From Hydrogenophaga sp. IBVHS2 (GTDB lineage Bacteria > Pseudomonadota > Gammaproteobacteria > Burkholderiales > Burkholderiaceae_C), in the NCBI RefSeq assembly GCF_002127215.1, contig NZ_NFUT01000002.1, forward strand, positions 1 to 64,000: 64,000 nucleotides of DNA, in the 5' to 3' direction. The notes under the pieces are model-generated. The model was not told the DNA's origin, made no database searches, and saw only the letters and a list, made by a program, of their open reading frames with translations. This document shows, piece after piece, positions 20,739 to 29,111 of this stretch; position 1 is the stretch's first letter, and each line of letters opens with the position of its first letter. The position numbers were made by a program, and so were the translations under genes.

Positions 20739-22286
20739 TCAGGCCGGTGGCACCAGGGGCAGGGCCGGTGGCATGGCGTCGAATTCGCCCGCCACCAGTT
20801 TTCGGCGCAGCACCTTGCCCACGGGGGATTTGGGGATCTCGCGCACGAACACGTACTGGCGCGGGCGCTTGAAGTTGACGAGGTCGGAGGCGCGGCAATG
20901 GGCATCGAGTGCGTCGGCCGCCACGCCGTCGCGCGGCTTGACGAAGGCCACCACGCGCTGGCCCCAGCGCTCGTCCTTCAGACCGGCCACCGCCACCTCG
21001 TCCACCGAGGGGTGCAGCGAGAGCACCGACTCGATGTCGACCGGCGAGATGTTCTCGCCGCCGCTGATGATCATGTCGTCCACCCGGCCGGTGACGAACA
21101 GGTCGCCCTCGGCGTCCACATAGCCGGTGTCGCCGGTGAAGTACCAGCCGTCCCGCAGGCTGCGGGCGTTGGCATCGGGCCGGTTGTGGTAGCCCTCGAA
21201 GGCCTCGTCGCTGAGCAGGTCGGCCACGATCTGACCTTCTTCCATCGGGGCCGCCACCTCGTCCGCGCCTTTGGCATCGAGGCGGATCACCCGCAGCCGG
21301 GTGTTGATGCCGGCCCGGCCGGCCGAGCCCGGCTTGCCCACTGCGTTCTGGTTGATCGAGAAGGTGTAGATCTCGCTGCTGCCGTAGTGGTTGACGAACA
21401 GCTCCGGCCGGAAGGCCTGCTGCAGGCGCAGCAGCAGGGCGTCGTGCATGGGGGCACCGGCAAAGCCGAGCTTGCGCACCGACTGGATGTCGGTGCGCGG
21501 GAAGTCGGGGTGGGCCAGCAGGTCGTGGTAGAGGGTGGGCACCAGGTAGAGGTGGCTCACCCGCTCGGTCTCGATGGCGCGCAAGGCGGCAGCGGCCTCG
21601 AAGCGCGGCATGCACACGAAGCGGCCGTCCACCAGGGCCATGGTGAGCAGCGATCGAACGCCCATGGTGTGGTAGAGCGGCATCACGCCCAGGGTGCGTT
21701 CGCCGTAGCCATACCGGTTCTGGGCCACATGGGCCAGCGCGGCCACCCGCTCGGCATGCTGGCGGCGCGGCACGCCCTTGGGCGCGCCGGTGGTGCCGGA
21801 GGTGTAGAGCATGAGCGAGAGGTCGTCGGCGCGGGCCATGGGCGTCGGGTCGGACGGCTCCGCAAAGGCCTGGGCGAAGCGCAGGTCTTCGGTGGCGGCA
21901 TCTCCCACGGCCAGGCGCAGCACGCTGCCGGCCAGGGTGGACGCCTTGACCGCATCCTGTGATGCCGCCTCGTACACCAGCACACGGGCAGCCGAGTCGC
22001 GCAGCGCATGGTCCAGCTCGTCGGGCTTGGCACGCCAGTTCAGCGGCGTCATGACCAGACCGGCGAACTGGCAGGCCCAGTGCAGGGTGGCGGCCTCATG
22101 CCGGTTCTGCAGCACGCTCAGCACGGTGTCGCCGCGGCGCAGGCCCAGCCGCTCCAGGCCCTGCTGCACGCCGCCGACGGCGCGCGCCCATTCGGCCCAG
22201 GTCAGCCGCAGGGCGCCGTCCACCAGCGCGGTGGAGTGGCCGGCGCGGTCCACGCTCTGCAGGAAGGTGCGTCCCAGATCAAGCAT
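20739..22286 (-). CDS. AMP-dependent acyl-CoA/aryl-CoA ligase
   Basis: ANL-superfamily ligase of 515 residues. Motifs in order: LMLYTSGTTGAPKGVP (phosphate loop), FVNHYGSSEIY (A5), DGWYFTGDTGYVDAEGDLFVTGRVDDMI (A7-A8 hinge) and the C-terminal catalytic Lys in PKSPVGKVLRRKL. It activates a carboxylic acid to its CoA thioester with ATP. The ATG at 22286 overlaps the stop of the 2Fe-2S subunit gene by eight bases. The company of Liv-type uptake, a molybdenum hydroxylase and a crotonase suggests an aromatic or phenylpropanoid-like acid; the substrate is inferred only. Confidence 0.88.
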   Translation of the reverse strand: MLDLGRTFLQSVDRAGHSTALVDGALRLTWAEWARAVGGVQQGLERLGLRRGDTVLSVLQNRHEAATLHWACQFAGLVMTPLNWRAKPDELDHALRDSAARVLVYEAASQDAVKASTLAGSVLRLAVGDAATEDLRFAQAFAEPSDPTPMARADDLSLMLYTSGTTGAPKGVPRRQHAERVAALAHVAQNRYGYGERTLGVMPLYHTMGVRSLLTMALVDGRFVCMPRFEAAAALRAIETERVSHLYLVPTLYHDLLAHPDFPRTDIQSVRKLGFAGAPMHDALLLRLQQAFRPELFVNHYGSSEIYTFSINQNAVGKPGSAGRAGINTRLRVIRLDAKGADEVAAPMEEGQIVADLLSDEAFEGYHNRPDANARSLRDGWYFTGDTGYVDAEGDLFVTGRVDDMIISGGENISPVDIESVLSLHPSVDEVAVAGLKDERWGQRVVAFVKPRDGVAADALDAHCRASDLVNFKRPRQYVFVREIPKSPVGKVLRRKLVAGEFDAMPPALPLVPPA

Positions 22287-22782
22287 GGGCCACCTCCAGC
22301 ACGGCGTCCACGATGGGTGTGTAGCCGGTGCAGCGGCACAGGTGGCCGCTGAGCATGTCGCGCACCTCGGCCTCGTCCGGCCGGTGGCCGGCGGCCTGCT
22401 GGCGCCGAAGCCAGTCGGCACTGGACATCAGGATGCCGGCGGTGCAGAAGCCGCACTGCAGCGCGTGGTGGCGCTTGAAGGCGGCCTTGAGTGCATCGAG
22501 CGTGGCGTCCTGGCCCGGGGGCTGCTCCACGGTGTCCACGCAGCGGCCGTCGACCTGCACCGCCAGCGTCAGGCAGGCGCGCTGCGCCACACCGTCGATG
22601 CGCACGGTGCAGGCGCCGCACACGCCGTGCTCGCAGCCCACGTGGGTGCCGGTGGCGCCCAGTTCGTGCCGCAGGAAATCGCTGAGCAGCAGGCGGGGTC
22701 GGGCCTGGCCGGACCGGCTGCGGCCGTTCAGGGTCAGGGCGACCGTGTGCAGGGCATCGCGTTCGCGTACCGGGTGATTCAT
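22279..22782 (-). CDS. Molybdenum hydroxylase small subunit ([2Fe-2S])
   Basis: Protein of 167 residues in the xanthine-dehydrogenase small-subunit family. Two cluster motifs are visible: the plant-ferredoxin type CEHGVCGACTV with a fourth Cys in QRAC, and the helical domain CGFCTAG with LCRCTGY. It passes electrons from the molybdenum centre to FAD. It starts within the medium-subunit stop (ATGA) and its stop overlaps the CoA ligase start. Confidence 0.93.
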   Translation of the reverse strand: MNHPVRERDALHTVALTLNGRSRSGQARPRLLLSDFLRHELGATGTHVGCEHGVCGACTVRIDGVAQRACLTLAVQVDGRCVDTVEQPPGQDATLDALKAAFKRHHALQCGFCTAGILMSSADWLRRQQAAGHRPDEAEVRDMLSGHLCRCTGYTPIVDAVLEVAHA

Positions 22783-23594
22783 GAGGATCTCCGGGTGGTG
22801 GGATGGGCCTGCCGAGCCAGGTGGCGCAGCAGATGGCGGCGGGTGCTTGCGCTGGTGTGGGGGTCGTCCCGCACGTCGAGCGACCAGGCGAGTTCGTTGA
22901 TGGCGTCGTCCAGGGCGGGGCCGTCGAGCGCCGGCAGGTCGATGGCCTGTGGGCGGTCGCTCAGGCCCCCCACCGCCACGCGCAGGCTGCCCGGGCCCGC
23001 CACCATGGCCACCGCGCACAGCGCAAAGTCGCCGTGGCGGCGCGAATGCTCGGCAAAGCCGCAGGCCTGGTCCGGCAAGGGACGCGGAAAGCTCACCGCC
23101 TCGATCAGCTCGTCGGCCCGGCGTGCGGTGCTGAGCAGGCCGGTGAAGAAGTCGCTGGCCGGCACATCGCGCCGGGCGCGCGCGCTGCGCAGGTGCACCG
23201 TGCCGCGCAGCGCCAGCAGGCACAGCGGCAGTTCGGCCGAGGGGTCGGCGTGCGCAATCGAGCCACACACCGTGCCCCGGTTGCGGATCGGGAAGTGCGA
23301 GATGTGCGGAAACGCCAGCGCCAGCAGGGGTGGCACCTGGGGGTGGGCCTGCAGCTGCGCCTGGGTGACGGCCGCCCCCACCCGCACCGCTCCGTCGGTC
23401 ACGGTGATGGTCGAGAGTTCGGCGCTGCGCGAGATGTCGATCAGCAGCGCCGGCTGGGCCAGCCGCATGTTGAGCACCGCCATCAGCGACTGGCCGCCGG
23501 CCAGGATGCGTGCGGCCTCGCCGTGCCGCTGCAGCAGGTCGGCCGCAGCCTGGGCGCTGTCGGCCCGCACATAGTCGAAGGCGGCGGGCTTCAT
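22779..23594 (-). CDS. Molybdenum hydroxylase medium subunit (FAD)
   Basis: Protein of 271 residues in the CoxM/FAD-subunit family: FAD-binding motifs ILAGGQSLMAVLNMRLAQP and RNRGTVCGSIAHADPSAELP, then the CODH flavoprotein C-terminal domain. The start is the ATG at 23594, overlapping the large-subunit stop by ATGA. The Tyr/Fe-S insertion typical of 4-hydroxybenzoyl-CoA reductase beta subunits is not evident, so this is closer to generic aldehyde or aromatic hydroxylases. Confidence 0.92.
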   Translation of the reverse strand: MKPAAFDYVRADSAQAAADLLQRHGEAARILAGGQSLMAVLNMRLAQPALLIDISRSAELSTITVTDGAVRVGAAVTQAQLQAHPQVPPLLALAFPHISHFPIRNRGTVCGSIAHADPSAELPLCLLALRGTVHLRSARARRDVPASDFFTGLLSTARRADELIEAVSFPRPLPDQACGFAEHSRRHGDFALCAVAMVAGPGSLRVAVGGLSDRPQAIDLPALDGPALDDAINELAWSLDVRDDPHTSASTRRHLLRHLARQAHPTTRRSS

Positions 23595-26590
23595 GCGCGC
23601 ACCCCCAGGCGTTGCAGCAGCCGCCCCCACCAGGACGCCGGCCGCGCGCTGCCCCCGGCGGCCTGCCGGCCCAGCGATTCGAACAGCTGGGCCACGATGA
23701 CCCGGGCCGCGCCTTCGAGCATGCGGCTGCCCACCATGGCCACCTTGCCGCCCACCTGGGCGCGGTAGTCGTAGTGCAGGCGGGTGCCGGTGGCGGTGGC
23801 CTCCAGCCGCACCGAGCCGTCGCCGGCGCCGGTGCCCAGGCTGGAGCTGCCCACGCCGGCCAGCCGCAGGCTGTGCGGGGCATCGATGTCGGACAGGCCG
23901 ATGCGGGCCTCGTAGCGCGCCTTGATCAGGCCCACGCCCACGGTCACGTCGGCCCGGTAACGGTTCGGTCCGTCGGCCTCCAGGGCATGGCAGCCGGGAA
24001 TCACCCTGGCCAGTGCAACGGGGTCCAGCAGCACCTCGAACACGCGCTCGGGCGGTGCAGCGATGTCCACCGTGCCCTGCGCGGCCAGCGACAGGCCGTC
24101 GCCCGCCGGGGCGACCGCCGGTGCGCGGGCCACCGGGTGGCGCGGTGCGGGGTCCGGCGTCTGCAGATGGGCCAGCACCCGGTCGGGGGTGAGCGGCAGG
24201 CGGATGTCGGTCAGATCCCGGTGCGGCCGCAGCGCGTCGGCCAGAGCGTTGGCGATGCACACCGGCGTGCTCATGTTGTTGCCCTCGCCCAGGCCCTTGG
24301 CGCCCAGCGGGGTGAAGGGGCTGGGGGTTTCCAGGTGCACGATCACCGGGTCGGGGGTCTCGCAGGGGGTGGGCATCAGGTAGTCGGCCAGCGTGCCGCT
24401 CTGGAAGCTGCCGTCCGGGCCGTAACGGAACTCCTCCAGCAGCGCTGCGCCCAGCCCCTGGGCGAAGGCGCCCCGGATCTGGCCGTCGGCCAGTGCCGGG
24501 TTGAGCAGGCGGCCGGCGTCGTGCGCAGTGATGTAGCGGTCCACCCGCACCGCGCCGGTGGCCGGGTCGATGTCCAGGCCGCACACATCGAACACGAAGC
24601 CATAGGCCGCCGAGGTGTTGACCCGGTCCTGGGCGTCTGGCGCCTTCAGCGTCTCCGGGGTCCAGAAGGCGGTCTCGCGCAGGCCGGGCGTCTCGCCCTC
24701 GGGCAGCAGGCCCGGTGCCCAGTGCGGGCTGGCGGCCAGCCGGGTGAACGGCTGCGACTGCTCGTGCCGCTGGCGGTTGAACACCTGGCCGGCCTCGAAG
24801 CCGATGTCGGCCGCACTGCACTGCCAGGTGGCTGCTGCGATGCGGGCCAGCTTGTCGCGCAGGCGCTGCGTGGCCAGGTGCACCGTGCCGGCCACCGCGC
24901 CGGCGAACCGGCTGCTGTAGTTGCCGGCGGCCACGCTCCAGGCGTCCTTGGCGGTGTCGAATTCCACATTCACCACCACCTGAGACGGGTGCAGGCCCAG
25001 CACGTCGGCCACCACCTGGGCGCAGACCGTCATGTGGCCCTGGCCGGCCGGTGCCGAGGCAATGGTCACGTTCACCCCGCCCAGCAGGTCGAGGGCCACC
25101 GTCGCGCTGGCAATCGCCCCGTTCTTGGGTCCGGCCTTGGCGCGCTGTTCGGCCGTCAGCACCGTGCTGATGTAGCCCATGTTCGAGACCGAGGGCTCGA
25201 CGATGGCCGCCACCCCGATGCCATAAAGGCGCCCGGCGGCCCGGGCCGTGTGCTGGCGCTCGGCCAGCCGCAGGTCGAGTGCGCGGGCCATGGCCATGTC
25301 GGTCAGGCGCGCGTAGTCGCCCGAATCGAGCACGGCGCCGGCCGCAGCGGTGTAGGGAAAGGCGTGGGCCGGCACATAGTTGCGCTGCCGCAGCGCCACC
25401 GGGTCGATGGCCAGTTCCACCGCAATCCGGTCCATCAGCCGTTCGAGCGCGTAGAACACCTGCGGCCCGCCAAAGCCGCGCACCAGGCCGGTGGGCGTCT
25501 TGTTGCAGACCACCACCCGGTTGCGCACCGCCAGGTGCTCGATGGCATAGGCCCCGGTGAGCGCGCCGTGCATGCGGTAGAAGGTGGCCGGTTCGGGCGC
25601 GCGCAGGTAGGCACCCACCTCGTCGACCTGGTCGTAACGCAGCGCCAGCACACGGCCTTCGGGGGTGACGGCGGCCTCGATGGTGGTCATGCGGGCGGTG
25701 GCCGAGGTGGCGGCACTCAGGTGCTCCAGCCGGTCTTCCACCCACTTCACCGGCGCACCCGCCTTGCGCGAGGCCAGGCACATCAGCACCACATACGGGA
25801 ACACCGCCTGCTTCACGCCGAAGCTGCCGCCGGAGTCGCGCGGCACCCGGTGGCGCAGCTTGTTGCCCGGCACCTTCAGCGCCATGGCCATGACCGCGTG
25901 CAGCGAGAACGGACCCATGAAATTGGAGGTCACGTCGTAACCCTCGTCGCCGGGCAGGTGTTCGGCAATCACCACGCCGCACTCCATGGGCGAGCAGCTG
26001 TTGCGCGGGTAGTGCACCGTGGTGCGCACGGTGCGGACGCCGGGCTGGTCGAACACCGGGTCGGGGGTGCCGTAGAGGAACTGCCGGTCCGACACCACGT
26101 TGCTGCCTACGCCCTCGTGCAGCGGTGTCGAGCTGTCCTGCAGCGCGTGCTCGATGTCGGTCACCACCGGCAGCGGTTCGTAGTCCACCCGCAGCAGGTC
26201 GAGCGCGTCTTCGGCGATGTAGCGGTCTTCGGCCACCACCACGGCCACCGGCTCGCCCACATGGCGCACCCGGTCCACCGCCAGCGCCCAGTGCTGCATG
26301 GGCTGCTTGACGCCCACCACGAAGGGCTGGGCCCAGGCCTGGATGTCGGCGCCGGTCAGGACCGCCCGCACACCGGGCAGTGCCAGCGCGGCCTCGGTCC
26401 GGATGGCCAGCAGGCGGGCGTGGGGGTGGGGGGAGCGCAGAACCGCGGCATGCAGCGTGCCGGGGCGGGTGCCCAGGTCATCGGCATAGGCGCCGCGTCC
26501 GTTCAGCAGGGCATCGTCTTCCAGCCGCTCCAGGCGCTGGCCGACCCATGCCTGCCGGGCGGCGCCCGCCAGCGAGGGTTCTGAGTGCAA
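23591..26590 (-). CDS. Molybdenum hydroxylase large subunit with fused C-terminal CoxG domain
   Basis: Protein of 999 residues. About residues 20-740 form the molybdopterin-binding large subunit of the xanthine dehydrogenase family: GRGAYADDLGTRPGTLHAAV, TGLVRGFGGPQVFYALE and the C-terminal catalytic Glu region KGLGEGNNMSTPVCIANAL. The CODH loop AYxCSFR is absent, so it is not a true CO dehydrogenase. From about residue 825 follows an SRPBCC/CoxG domain (GTVDIAAPPERVFEVLLDPVALARVIPGC), normally a separate protein involved in cofactor or membrane association. The TTG start at 26590 is supported by AGGAG six bases upstream. It is the first gene of the operon. Confidence 0.92.
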   Translation of the reverse strand: MHSEPSLAGAARQAWVGQRLERLEDDALLNGRGAYADDLGTRPGTLHAAVLRSPHPHARLLAIRTEAALALPGVRAVLTGADIQAWAQPFVVGVKQPMQHWALAVDRVRHVGEPVAVVVAEDRYIAEDALDLLRVDYEPLPVVTDIEHALQDSSTPLHEGVGSNVVSDRQFLYGTPDPVFDQPGVRTVRTTVHYPRNSCSPMECGVVIAEHLPGDEGYDVTSNFMGPFSLHAVMAMALKVPGNKLRHRVPRDSGGSFGVKQAVFPYVVLMCLASRKAGAPVKWVEDRLEHLSAATSATARMTTIEAAVTPEGRVLALRYDQVDEVGAYLRAPEPATFYRMHGALTGAYAIEHLAVRNRVVVCNKTPTGLVRGFGGPQVFYALERLMDRIAVELAIDPVALRQRNYVPAHAFPYTAAAGAVLDSGDYARLTDMAMARALDLRLAERQHTARAAGRLYGIGVAAIVEPSVSNMGYISTVLTAEQRAKAGPKNGAIASATVALDLLGGVNVTIASAPAGQGHMTVCAQVVADVLGLHPSQVVVNVEFDTAKDAWSVAAGNYSSRFAGAVAGTVHLATQRLRDKLARIAAATWQCSAADIGFEAGQVFNRQRHEQSQPFTRLAASPHWAPGLLPEGETPGLRETAFWTPETLKAPDAQDRVNTSAAYGFVFDVCGLDIDPATGAVRVDRYITAHDAGRLLNPALADGQIRGAFAQGLGAALLEEFRYGPDGSFQSGTLADYLMPTPCETPDPVIVHLETPSPFTPLGAKGLGEGNNMSTPVCIANALADALRPHRDLTDIRLPLTPDRVLAHLQTPDPAPRHPVARAPAVAPAGDGLSLAAQGTVDIAAPPERVFEVLLDPVALARVIPGCHALEADGPNRYRADVTVGVGLIKARYEARIGLSDIDAPHSLRLAGVGSSSLGTGAGDGSVRLEATATGTRLHYDYRAQVGGKVAMVGSRMLEGAARVIVAQLFESLGRQAAGGSARPASWWGRLLQRLGVRA

Positions 26591-26660
26591 TCGTGTCTCC
26601 TGTGCCGACGTGGCGGCTGCTGTTCTTGTGCAGCGCCAGTGTCGGCAGGCAGGAGTCAGC

Positions 26661-26710
26661 GGCGTTAACGCCAGGGTCCGGTCAATGTCCGCCCGGTCTG
26701 CCCACTGTCC
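26661..26710 (-). promoter_or_regulatory. Candidate AraC-type operator before the molybdenum hydroxylase operon
   Basis: The 148-bp gap between the AraC-family gene and the operon holds a direct repeat CACTGTCC (26703-26710) and CAATGTCC (26683-26690), exactly 20 bp apart, and a perfect 12-bp palindrome GGCGTTAACGCC at 26661-26672. Two helical turns between direct repeats is the usual AraC-family arrangement. On the operon strand a TTGACC hexamer lies between them and could be a -35 box. Confidence 0.45.
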
Positions 26711-26738
26711 AAAAAGTCTGGTGACTTTGCGGCCGGAT

Positions 26739-27617
26739 TCAGATCAGATCGGAGCGGGGACCGCGCGGCGGCTCGAACAGATTGACCTTGCGGCGGTAGT
26801 CGCTGGGCGTGATGCCCAGGTGCGCCCGGAAGAAGCGCGAGAAATGGCTGGGCGCCGAGAAGCCCAGCCCGTGCGCGACATCGCCCACCGACTCGCTGGT
26901 CTGGGTCAGCCGCTGCACCGCCGCCTCGAAGCGCAGCACGTTGGCATACACCAGCGGCGTGACCCGGGTGTCGCGCTGGAACAGGGTGAAGAAGTGCGCC
27001 CGCGACAGGCCGGTGGCCAGGGCCAGGCCGTCCACATCGAGTTCGCGCGCCAGGTCGCGGCGCATCAGCGCGATGGCCTGGCGGATGCGCGGATCCATGG
27101 CCACCGGCGGCTTGGACTTGAGCAGGCTGGCCAGGTCGCGCCAGCCCGAGTAGCTCTCGACCACCGCGATGATCAGGTTGAACAGCAGGTCTTCCAGGCG
27201 GCCGGGCGAGACCTCGTCGTCCCACCACAGCTCCAGCACGAATTCCTCGACCATCTTGCGGGTGGCGGCGGTGAGTCGCACGCAGGGTTCGGGGAAGAAG
27301 CGCGGATGGCCCGAGAGCGCCAGCGAGCGCTGCAGCTCGGCCAGCCAGCCCGGTTCGATGTAGAGCGCCAGGATCAGGGTGCGCGCATCGGGTGGCCCCT
27401 CGTGCTCGTAGGCGTGGTGTTCCCAGGCATTGACCAGCACGGCGGTGTCGTCCGACAGCGGGGCCCGCTCGCCGCGCACCCGGAAGGCACTGTCGGCACC
27501 GCCGGCCTTGATCAGGATGTGGCAGTGGTGGTGGGCATGCCCCACCAGCGGCGCATCCATGTCCAGCAAGGCCACCCGACCGAAGCGCCCCTGAAAGATC
27601 TTGACCGCTGATGACAC
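26739..27617 (-). CDS. AraC family transcriptional regulator
   Basis: Protein of 292 residues. The N-terminal cupin-like sensing domain includes GHAHHHCHILIKAGG. The C-terminal double helix-turn-helix includes LALATGLSRAHFFTLFQRDTRVTPLVYANVLRFEAA and SVGDVAHGLGFSAPSHFSRFFRAHLGITPSDYRR. The start is the GTG at 27617, with GGGAG six bases before it. It lies upstream of the molybdenum hydroxylase operon on the same strand and is the likely activator of that operon. Confidence 0.92.
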   Translation of the reverse strand: MSSAVKIFQGRFGRVALLDMDAPLVGHAHHHCHILIKAGGADSAFRVRGERAPLSDDTAVLVNAWEHHAYEHEGPPDARTLILALYIEPGWLAELQRSLALSGHPRFFPEPCVRLTAATRKMVEEFVLELWWDDEVSPGRLEDLLFNLIIAVVESYSGWRDLASLLKSKPPVAMDPRIRQAIALMRRDLARELDVDGLALATGLSRAHFFTLFQRDTRVTPLVYANVLRFEAAVQRLTQTSESVGDVAHGLGFSAPSHFSRFFRAHLGITPSDYRRKVNLFEPPRGPRSDLI

Positions 27618-27827
27618 ATTGGGCTCCCGGAGCAGAGCGACGGGCTGTCGGCTGGGTTAGGGCTGCTCCAGCGCGGATTATTCCCCCCCCGCCGGGCGGT
27701 GCCAATCCGGGTGCGCCCAGGGGTCCCTGCGTCCAGTTGGTGCACCGCTGAGGTATCCCGGTGCATGCGGGCACCGGGCTGCGCCTTGCAACGGGGCGAA
27801 ACCGGCCCGATCCGGGCCAAAAGGGGG
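27618..27827 (+). other. Intergenic stretch with GGTGCA/TGCACC half-sites
   Basis: No gene is seen here. It lies upstream of the sigma-54-like promoter. GGTGCACC (27739-27746), GGTGCA (27760-27765) and GGCACC (27770-27775) resemble NtrC half-sites and sit 50-90 bp upstream of the -24 element, where an enhancer is expected. The spacing between TGCACC and GGTGCA is 13 bases, not the canonical 5, so NtrC binding is only a possibility. Confidence 0.3.
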
Positions 27828-27843
27828 TGGCACGCATCCTGCT
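27828..27843 (+). promoter_or_regulatory. Sigma-54 (-24/-12) promoter of the first guanidine operon
   Basis: The sequence TGGCACG, four bases, CTGCT matches the RpoN consensus TGGCACG-N4-TTGCW in all but one base, with GG and GC exactly ten bases apart. The expected transcription start at about 27854 leaves roughly 54 nt before the riboswitch aptamer begins at 27908. Nitrogen-controlled transcription fits a nitrogen-rich substrate such as guanidine. Confidence 0.65.
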
Positions 27844-27907
27844 CTGCTGGACCGTGCATGGAAAGCGGTCTGCAACTGTCGGTTGCGGCAGCCAGTGCGT
27901 AGGTCCA

Positions 27908-27998
27908 CTAGGGTTCCGTCTGCGGCAACGCAGGGTCTGGTCCGAGAGTGGGCCGGCCTCGCCAGAGGCTCCACGGAGGGACAAAAGCCCGGGAGAAC
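27908..27998 (+). promoter_or_regulatory. Guanidine-I (ykkC) riboswitch
   Basis: The conserved guanidine-I blocks occur in order: CTAGGGTTCCG, a small hairpin with a CTGCG-CGCAG stem, TGGTCCGAGAG, a variable hairpin, then ACGGAGGGACAAAAGCCC and GGGAGA. This RNA binds free guanidinium and turns genes on. After the aptamer GGAGAAC (27992-27998) can pair with GTTCTCC (28011-28017), so the 3' edge of the aptamer may switch between two structures. No U-run follows, so control may be on translation or by Rho. It precedes the solute-binding protein gene by 50 nt. Confidence 0.95.
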
Positions 27999-28048
27999 GA
28001 CATCAGATCGGTTCTCCTGCGCCCATCCTTCACCACTGGAGCTTCATC

Positions 28049-29095
28049 ATGAAACTGGCAGGTCTCTTCTCTTCCTCGGCAGTCGGCTCGGCTTCTTCTT
28101 CCTCCTGGGCGCAGCGGCTGCTCAAGCCGGCCCTGGGCGCGGTCCTGGCGCTGGGCGCTGCCGGCGCCATGGCAGCCGGCCCCACCACCATGAAGATCGG
28201 CACCGTGGTGTGGATCGGCTACGGCCCGTTCTATGTGGCCGAGGCGCTGGACCTCTACAAGAAATACAACCTCAAGGTCTCGCTGCAGGTCTTCACCGAC
28301 CCGGCGCTGATCCCGCCCGCCATCGCCTCCGGCGCCATCGACGGCGGCATGCTGACCTACGACCAGGTGGTGGGCCAGGTGGCGGCGGGCAAGGCCATGA
28401 AGGTGGTCATGCCGATCGACTATTCCAACGGTGGCGATGCCATCGTGGCCGACGGCTCCATCAGCAAGGTGGCCGACTTCAAAGGCAAGAAGATCGGCTA
28501 CAACCCGCTCTCCCCGAGCGACTTCCTGCTCTCGTACGCGCTCAAGACGGTCAACCTGACCGAGAAGGACATCACCCCGGTCAGCATGACGCCCGAGGCG
28601 GTGCCGGCGGCCATGGCCTCGGGCCAGCTGCCGATCGGTGTGACGTATGAGCCCAGCCTGTCGCAGATCCTCGGCCAGGGCGGCGGCAAGAAGTTCAAGG
28701 TGGTGTTCTCGTCCAAGGACGCGCCGGGCCTGATCGCCGACGTGCTGGTGTTCGACGACAAGATGATCAAGGCCAAGCCGACCGAGATCACCAACATCAT
28801 GAAGGCCTACCTCGACGGCATGGCCTACATGAAGAGCAAGCCCGACGAGGCCGCGAAGATCATCGGCAAGTTCATGGGCGTCTCGGCCAAGGAAGCCAAG
28901 GAGCAGATGAGCGGGGTCTACAACATCCCCCTGGCCGAAATGCCCAAGGCCTTCGTCAAGAGCAAGGAGACCACCTCCTACTACGCCAGCGGCGAGGTGA
29001 TCGGCCAGCTGCTCAAGGCCAAGGGCCAGATCAAGGAAGTGCCCGCCATCGAGGCCACCTTCGACGCCTCGTTCGTCAAGGCCCTGACCAAGTAA
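28049..29095 (+). CDS. ABC transporter substrate-binding protein (guanidine operon)
   Basis: Protein of 348 residues in the NMT1/SsuA-like family. It has a long signal peptide ending GAVLALGAAGAMA before AGPTTMKIGTVVWIGYGPFYVAEALDLYKKY. The binding cleft pattern (IASGAIDGGMLTYDQVVGQVAAGKAMKVV) is typical of nitrate/sulfonate/taurine-type importers. Its permease and ATPase are absent here but occur as a pair at 36271-37985 behind a second copy of the same riboswitch, so the complex is probably assembled from both operons. The ligand is expected to be guanidine or a derivative. GGAG lies before the ATG at 28049. Confidence 0.9.
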   Translation: MKLAGLFSSSAVGSASSSSWAQRLLKPALGAVLALGAAGAMAAGPTTMKIGTVVWIGYGPFYVAEALDLYKKYNLKVSLQVFTDPALIPPAIASGAIDGGMLTYDQVVGQVAAGKAMKVVMPIDYSNGGDAIVADGSISKVADFKGKKIGYNPLSPSDFLLSYALKTVNLTEKDITPVSMTPEAVPAAMASGQLPIGVTYEPSLSQILGQGGGKKFKVVFSSKDAPGLIADVLVFDDKMIKAKPTEITNIMKAYLDGMAYMKSKPDEAAKIIGKFMGVSAKEAKEQMSGVYNIPLAEMPKAFVKSKETTSYYASGEVIGQLLKAKGQIKEVPAIEATFDASFVKALTK

Positions 29096-29111
29096 GCCCC
29101 GGGGGACCACC

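Noticed and set aside
23591-26590. Carbon monoxide dehydrogenase (CoxL) because of the CoxG domain
   Set aside because: The CODH active-site loop AYxCSFR is missing; the site reads VRGFGGPQ as in xanthine/aldehyde oxidases.
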